In this document: piece after piece, positions 13,734 to 16,572 of the stretch
Numbering within the stretch: position 1 is the first letter of the stretch
Layout of the letters: each line of letters begins with the position of its first letter
NCBI GenBank assembly: GCA_903830015.1
Contig: CAIKSH010000087.1
Location: 1 to 16,572 of the forward strand
Origin: an uncultured Solirubrobacterales bacterium
GTDB taxonomy: Bacteria > Actinomycetota > Thermoleophilia > Solirubrobacterales > Solirubrobacteraceae
DNA: 16,572 nucleotides
Direction: 5' to 3'
Translations under genes and position numbers: made by a program
The notes under the pieces: model-generated
Databases searched by the model: none
What the model was told of the DNA's origin: nothing
The model's input: the letters and a program-made list of their open reading frames with translations, nothing else

Positions 13734-14831
13734 GTGGAGGCATCGGGAACGCCGGCCGGCGCGAAGGTGCCGGCGTGGCTGCAGAAGGGCGCTGGCTGGT
13801 CCTGGCGGCTTCTCGTAATCGCCGGCGTTGTCGCAGTGGCGATCTTCGTTCTGTGGCACCTGCGGGTGGTCTGGGCGCCGTTCTTCATCGCCCTGCTCTT
13901 CGCCACCGTCCTGCTTCCGCTCACCGACTGGCTGGACCGCCACGGGCTCCCCCGGGCGCTCGCCGTCGGCGTATCGGTCCTGATCTTCCTCCTGGGACTG
14001 GGCCTGCTGGTCACGCTGGTCGTCGGCTCGATCGTCGGCGAGGCGAGCCAGATCGGCCGGCTGGTGAGCAGCGGCGCCGGCAAGGTCGCCGAGGTGACCC
14101 AGCCGCAGGACGGGCCGCTCGCCCTCGACCGCGACTCGGTCCGCGGCCTGGTCGCCGACCTGGGCTCCGGCCTCAAGGCGGCCGGCGACGCAGCGCTCAA
14201 GAAGGCCGCGTCCGATGCCGGCGAAGCGGTCACTGCCGTCGTCGGCGCCGTCATGGCGATCGCCTTCCTGATCTACCTGCTCTCGGACTCGAGGGGGATC
14301 CGCAACTGGATGGTCTCGCAGGCCGGAACCGAGCGCGGCCGCAAGCTCGACCACGCCCTGAACGAAGGCTGGGAGACGCTCGGCAGCTACATGCGGGGCA
14401 CGTTCCTCGTCGCCGTCTTCGTCTCCGTCCTTATCGGGATCGCCACCTTCGCGCTCGGGCTGCCGATCGCCGGAACGCTGATCGCGGTCACCTTCTTCGC
14501 CTCGTTCATCCCGATCGTCGGCGCGTGGCTGGCCGGGTTGATCGTGGTGCTGGTCGCCTTTGCCGGGGGAGGCGTCGATACCGGGCTGATCATGATCGGG
14601 GTGCAGGTTGTGGTCCACACGGCGGAGAGCCTCTTCGTCGCCCCGCGGGCTTACCAGAAGACGCTCAACCTGAATCCGATCGTGATCCTCGCCGCGGTCA
14701 CTGCCGGGACGGCGCTGATGGGGGTAATCGGGGCGCTCATCTCCGTGCCGCTGGTCGCGCTCTTCTGGGTGGGTATCAAGGAGCTGAGGGCCCGGCCGGC
14801 GCCCGCACCGCCCGCTACCGGCGGCGGCTAG
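13734..14831 (+). CDS. AI-2E family (TqsA/PerM-like) transporter
   Basis: This 365-residue polytopic membrane protein belongs to the family named for TqsA, an exporter of autoinducer-2; many members have other or unknown substrates, including sodium/proton antiport. The family pattern is visible: an N-terminal pair of helices with WAPFFIALLFATVLLPL (47-63), an amphipathic helix-rich cytoplasmic region (about 100-165, KVAEVTQ, LKAAGDAALKKA), then FLIYLLSD (177-184) and the C-terminal block with IAGTLIAVTFFASFIPIVGAW (two parts, 245-265), LNLNPIVILAAVTAG (322-336) and LMGVIGALISVPLVAL (339-354). The start is GTG with no Shine-Dalgarno sequence and TAGCTT seven bases upstream. The gene is solitary and converges on the ABC ATPase gene, sharing the CTAG stop. 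Confidence 0.9.
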   Translation: MEASGTPAGAKVPAWLQKGAGWSWRLLVIAGVVAVAIFVLWHLRVVWAPFFIALLFATVLLPLTDWLDRHGLPRALAVGVSVLIFLLGLGLLVTLVVGSIVGEASQIGRLVSSGAGKVAEVTQPQDGPLALDRDSVRGLVADLGSGLKAAGDAALKKAASDAGEAVTAVVGAVMAIAFLIYLLSDSRGIRNWMVSQAGTERGRKLDHALNEGWETLGSYMRGTFLVAVFVSVLIGIATFALGLPIAGTLIAVTFFASFIPIVGAWLAGLIVVLVAFAGGGVDTGLIMIGVQVVVHTAESLFVAPRAYQKTLNLNPIVILAAVTAGTALMGVIGALISVPLVALFWVGIKELRARPAPAPPATGGG

Positions 14832-15607
14832 GCCGCCACCGCGCGGCGAAGGGCCTCGCGCAGCCGGGCCTCGGCCGCGCCGAACTCCGGCGTCTCCTCC
14901 ACCCGCAGCTCCCGCGGGCGCGCAAGCGCGACCCGCTCCTCGGCGACTATCCGCCCGGGCCGCGGCGACATCACGAGGACCCGGTCGGCCAGGAACACCG
15001 CCTCGGATACGTCGTGGGTCACCAGGAGCACCGTGGCCCCGATCTCACGCCAGACGTCGAGCAGCCACTGCTGCAGCTCGGCCCGGGTGATCCCGTCCAG
15101 TGCGCCGAACGGTTCGTCGAGGAGCATCACCGGCCGGCCGGTGATCGCCGTGCGCAGGAAGGCGGCCCGGTGGCGCATCCCCCCGGAGAGCTGCCACGGC
15201 CAGGAGCCGGTGAACTCCCCCAGGCCGAAGCGTTCGAGCAGCGGCAGCGCCCGCTCGCGGGCCTGCTCGCGCGGGACCCCCTCCAGCTCGAGGCCGATCG
15301 TCACGTTGTCGATCACCCGGCGCCACGGCAGCAGCCCGTCGCGCTGGGGCATGAAGGCGCAGCGTCCCAGGCGGTCCCCCGCGACCGCACCGTCGAGGAG
15401 AACCTCCCCGGCGGCGGGCTGCTCGAGGCCGGCGACGATCCGCAGCAGCGTGCTCTTGCCGCAGCCGCTGGGGCCGATCAGCGCCACGAACTCCCCCGGA
15501 CGGGCGAGCAGGTCGACGCCCTCAAGGGCCTCGACGACCTGGCCGCCGCGATCGGTGAAGGTCTGCGCCACCCCGCGCAGCTCGAGCTCTCCGCCCCGGC
15601 CGCTCAC
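14828..15607 (-). CDS. ABC importer ATPase (SsuB/TauB/ThiZ type)
   Basis: This 259-residue nucleotide-binding subunit energises the permease encoded immediately upstream. It has Walker A GPSGCGKST at 45-53, Q-loop Gln88 in FMPQRDGLLPWRRV, the signature LSGGM at 140-144, Walker B VMLLDEP at 160-166 and the switch His198 in VTHDVSEAVFLADRVLVMSPRPGRI. The last motif is typical of ATPases for nitrate, sulfonate, taurine and thiamine-precursor importers. The signature reads LSGGMRHR rather than the common LSGGMRQR. The GTG start overlaps the permease stop by four bases (GTGA). It ends on the CTAG shared with the AI-2E transporter gene. Substrate is undetermined; no sulfur or thiamine gene is adjacent. 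Confidence 0.92.
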   Translation of the reverse strand: MSGRGGELELRGVAQTFTDRGGQVVEALEGVDLLARPGEFVALIGPSGCGKSTLLRIVAGLEQPAAGEVLLDGAVAGDRLGRCAFMPQRDGLLPWRRVIDNVTIGLELEGVPREQARERALPLLERFGLGEFTGSWPWQLSGGMRHRAAFLRTAITGRPVMLLDEPFGALDGITRAELQQWLLDVWREIGATVLLVTHDVSEAVFLADRVLVMSPRPGRIVAEERVALARPRELRVEETPEFGAAEARLREALRRAVAA

Positions 15608-16401
15608 CAGTCGGCCTCGGTCTGTGAGGGCCGGCGCCACGGCATCGCCAGGCGCTCGGCCAGGGCGACGATGCCGAACAGGACGAGGGTGAGCAGCGCG
15701 GTGACGACCACCGCGCCGAAGACCAGGTCGGTACGAAGCGCATTGCGCGCACCGGTCATGTAGACGCCCAGGCCCTGCTCGGCGCCGACGAACTCGGCGA
15801 CGATCGCCGCCACCAGCGAGTAGGCGACGGCCACCTTCAGCCCGGTGAAGAACTGGGGCAGCGCGCTGGGCAGCCGGACCCGCCAGAGCAGCTGGCGGCG
15901 CCCGGCGCCCATGGTCCGCAGGAGGTCCATCGAGTCCGGGTCCGACGAGGCCAGCCCCTGGAGCGTGCCGACGGCGATGGCAAAGAAGGTGAAGAGCGCC
16001 ACGAGCACGATCTTCGGGGTCTGGCCGAAGCCGAACCAGATGACCACCAGCGGTGCGAGGGCGATGATCGGGATCGTCTGCGAGGCCACCAGGAGCGGGT
16101 AGAGGCTTCGGCGGGCCGTCCGCGACCAGTCGATCGCCACGGCCAGCAGCACCGCCAGCACTATCGCCACCGCGATTCCCAGGACCGCCTCCTGGAGCGT
16201 GGTCCACGCCGCCGGGGCCAGGGCCGAACGGTCGGCCCACGTCGACTCCACGACCAGGCCCGGGCCCGGCAGGACCTCCGGCTCGACGGCAAAGAGCGCG
16301 ACGACCAGCGCCCACGCGATGACGAGCCCGGCAAGGACGAGAGCCGGCGCGAGGTAGCGGGCCAGCGTTCGGCCGGAGGAGCCTTCAGCCGGGTTGCTCA
16401 C
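15604..16401 (-). CDS. ABC importer permease (SsuC/ThiX/RibX-like)
   Basis: This 265-residue permease has about six membrane segments. QTIPIIALAPLVVIWFGFG (108-126) is the typical block of SsuC/ThiX-like permeases, and the EAA loop at about 164-180 (MGAGRRQLLWRVRLPSA) docks to the ATPase. TWADRSA/AAWTTLQEAVLG (54-75) precedes the core as in the family. I chose the GTG at 16401: it gives the normal length, and TACGCT lies six bases upstream. An in-frame ATG at 16488 would add 29 polar residues and overlap the divergent lipoprotein start. The QTIPIIALAPL form is common in importers of thiamine-pyrimidine or riboflavin, hinting at a vitamin precursor, but no TPP or FMN riboswitch is seen in the 85-base leader. 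Confidence 0.9.
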   Translation of the reverse strand: MSNPAEGSSGRTLARYLAPALVLAGLVIAWALVVALFAVEPEVLPGPGLVVESTWADRSALAPAAWTTLQEAVLGIAVAIVLAVLLAVAIDWSRTARRSLYPLLVASQTIPIIALAPLVVIWFGFGQTPKIVLVALFTFFAIAVGTLQGLASSDPDSMDLLRTMGAGRRQLLWRVRLPSALPQFFTGLKVAVAYSLVAAIVAEFVGAEQGLGVYMTGARNALRTDLVFGAVVVTALLTLVLFGIVALAERLAMPWRRPSQTEADW

Positions 16402-16407
16402 GCCGTG

Positions 16408-16413
16408 AGCGTA
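16408..16413 (-). promoter_or_regulatory. -10-like hexamer before the permease start
   Basis: On the - strand TACGCT ends six bases before the GTG at 16401. TTGGCT lies 15 bases upstream (16434-16429) as a poor -35. The hexamer is the same as the one before tRNA-Ser. The rest of the 85-base divergent gap shows no riboswitch-like or repeated structure. Confidence 0.35.
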
Positions 16414-16486
16414 CCCGCGCCGGGCGGCAGCCAATTCGCCGCCGCTTTCGTCACCATGACCGTCCCGCCAAACCAGAACGAAAGCC

Positions 16487-16572
16487 ATGATCCTCCGCCG
16501 AATCCGCCGACCCGCAGCCGCCGCCCTGATCGCGTGCGTGGCGCTGGCGGTGGCCGGCTGCGGCGGCTCCGG
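16487..16572 (+). CDS. Lipoprotein start, probable ABC substrate-binding protein, cut by right edge
   Basis: Twenty-eight codons are visible. They read as a classic lipoprotein signal: ATG, a basic stretch (RRIRR, 4-8), a hydrophobic Ala/Leu/Val core (about 10-22) and the lipobox VAGC with Cys24 as the predicted lipidated residue, followed by the flexible GGSG. It is divergent from the permease across 85 bases. In this importer class the binding protein is commonly encoded next to the permease and ATPase, and in Gram-positive-type envelopes it is a lipoprotein. That makes a substrate-binding protein the best guess, but the domain itself lies beyond the window. No strong Shine-Dalgarno sequence is seen. 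Confidence 0.7.
   Translation, partial: MILRRIRRPAAAALIACVALAVAGCGGS

Noticed and set aside
16402..16486. TPP or FMN riboswitch before the ABC permease or lipoprotein
   Set aside because: None of the conserved TPP (CUGAGA, ACCUGA) or FMN core segments is visible on either strand, and 85 bases shared by two divergent genes is too short.
1..16572. Insertion sequences, attachment sites, CRISPR arrays or toxin-antitoxin pairs
   Set aside because: No transposase or integrase motif, no direct repeats next to the tRNA and no repeat-spacer pattern were found. The divergent small genes at 12842-12883 do not resemble toxin-antitoxin families.

Overview
The window is about 16.6 kb of very GC-rich, densely coding bacterial DNA. 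It holds seventeen protein genes (one cut at each edge) and one tRNA gene, with no transposon, phage or CRISPR sequence. The gene content (an InhA-type enoyl reductase with YNWMGVCK, a mycobacterial-type alpha-methylacyl-CoA racemase, a class I bacterial P450, a 2TM-domain protein, and a tRNA-Ser without encoded CCA) and the GC-rich codon use suggest a member of the Actinomycetota. A deep branch such as Thermoleophilia/Solirubrobacterales is plausible, but that placement is inference.

Region 1 (1-2913, + strand) is a tightly coupled run: purK (C-terminal end only), purE, an InhA/FabI-like reductase, an unrecognised 131-residue protein and a TerC-family membrane protein. Every junction is a 1-4 base stop/start overlap, so this looks like one transcript.

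Region 2 (2914-12240) is the metabolic heart. A cytochrome P450 and an alpha-methylacyl-CoA racemase read rightwards. They converge on a leftward pair encoding a biotin-dependent acyl-CoA carboxylase (carboxyltransferase, then biotin carboxylase/BCCP). Divergent from that pair, across only 27 AT-rich bases, lies a rightward three-gene chain: TetR regulator, enoyl-CoA hydratase-like protein and AtuA-family protein. A carboxylase pair, a crotonase, AtuA and a TetR repressor resemble the core of the Pseudomonas acyclic-terpene-utilisation (atu) and leucine/isovalerate (liu) systems. With the P450 (possible terminal hydroxylation) and the racemase (2-methyl stereochemistry), the locus looks like a route for methyl-branched isoprenoid or steroid side-chain acyl-CoAs. 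The substrate is not determined by the sequence.

Region 3 (12241-14831) is housekeeping and small genes: tRNA-Ser(CGA), an SRPBCC-fold protein on the - strand, a divergent 2TM-domain protein, an OsmC-family protein and an AI-2E-family transporter.

Region 4 (14828-16572) is a SsuBC/ThiXZ-type ABC importer (ATPase and permease, - strand). Divergent from it, at the right edge, begins a lipoprotein (first 28 codons only) that is probably the substrate-binding protein.

Two architectural habits stand out. Both convergent gene pairs end on a shared palindromic CTAG, leaving no room for an intergenic terminator. Several first genes have a -10-like hexamer only 6-9 bases before the start codon, which suggests leaderless mRNAs.
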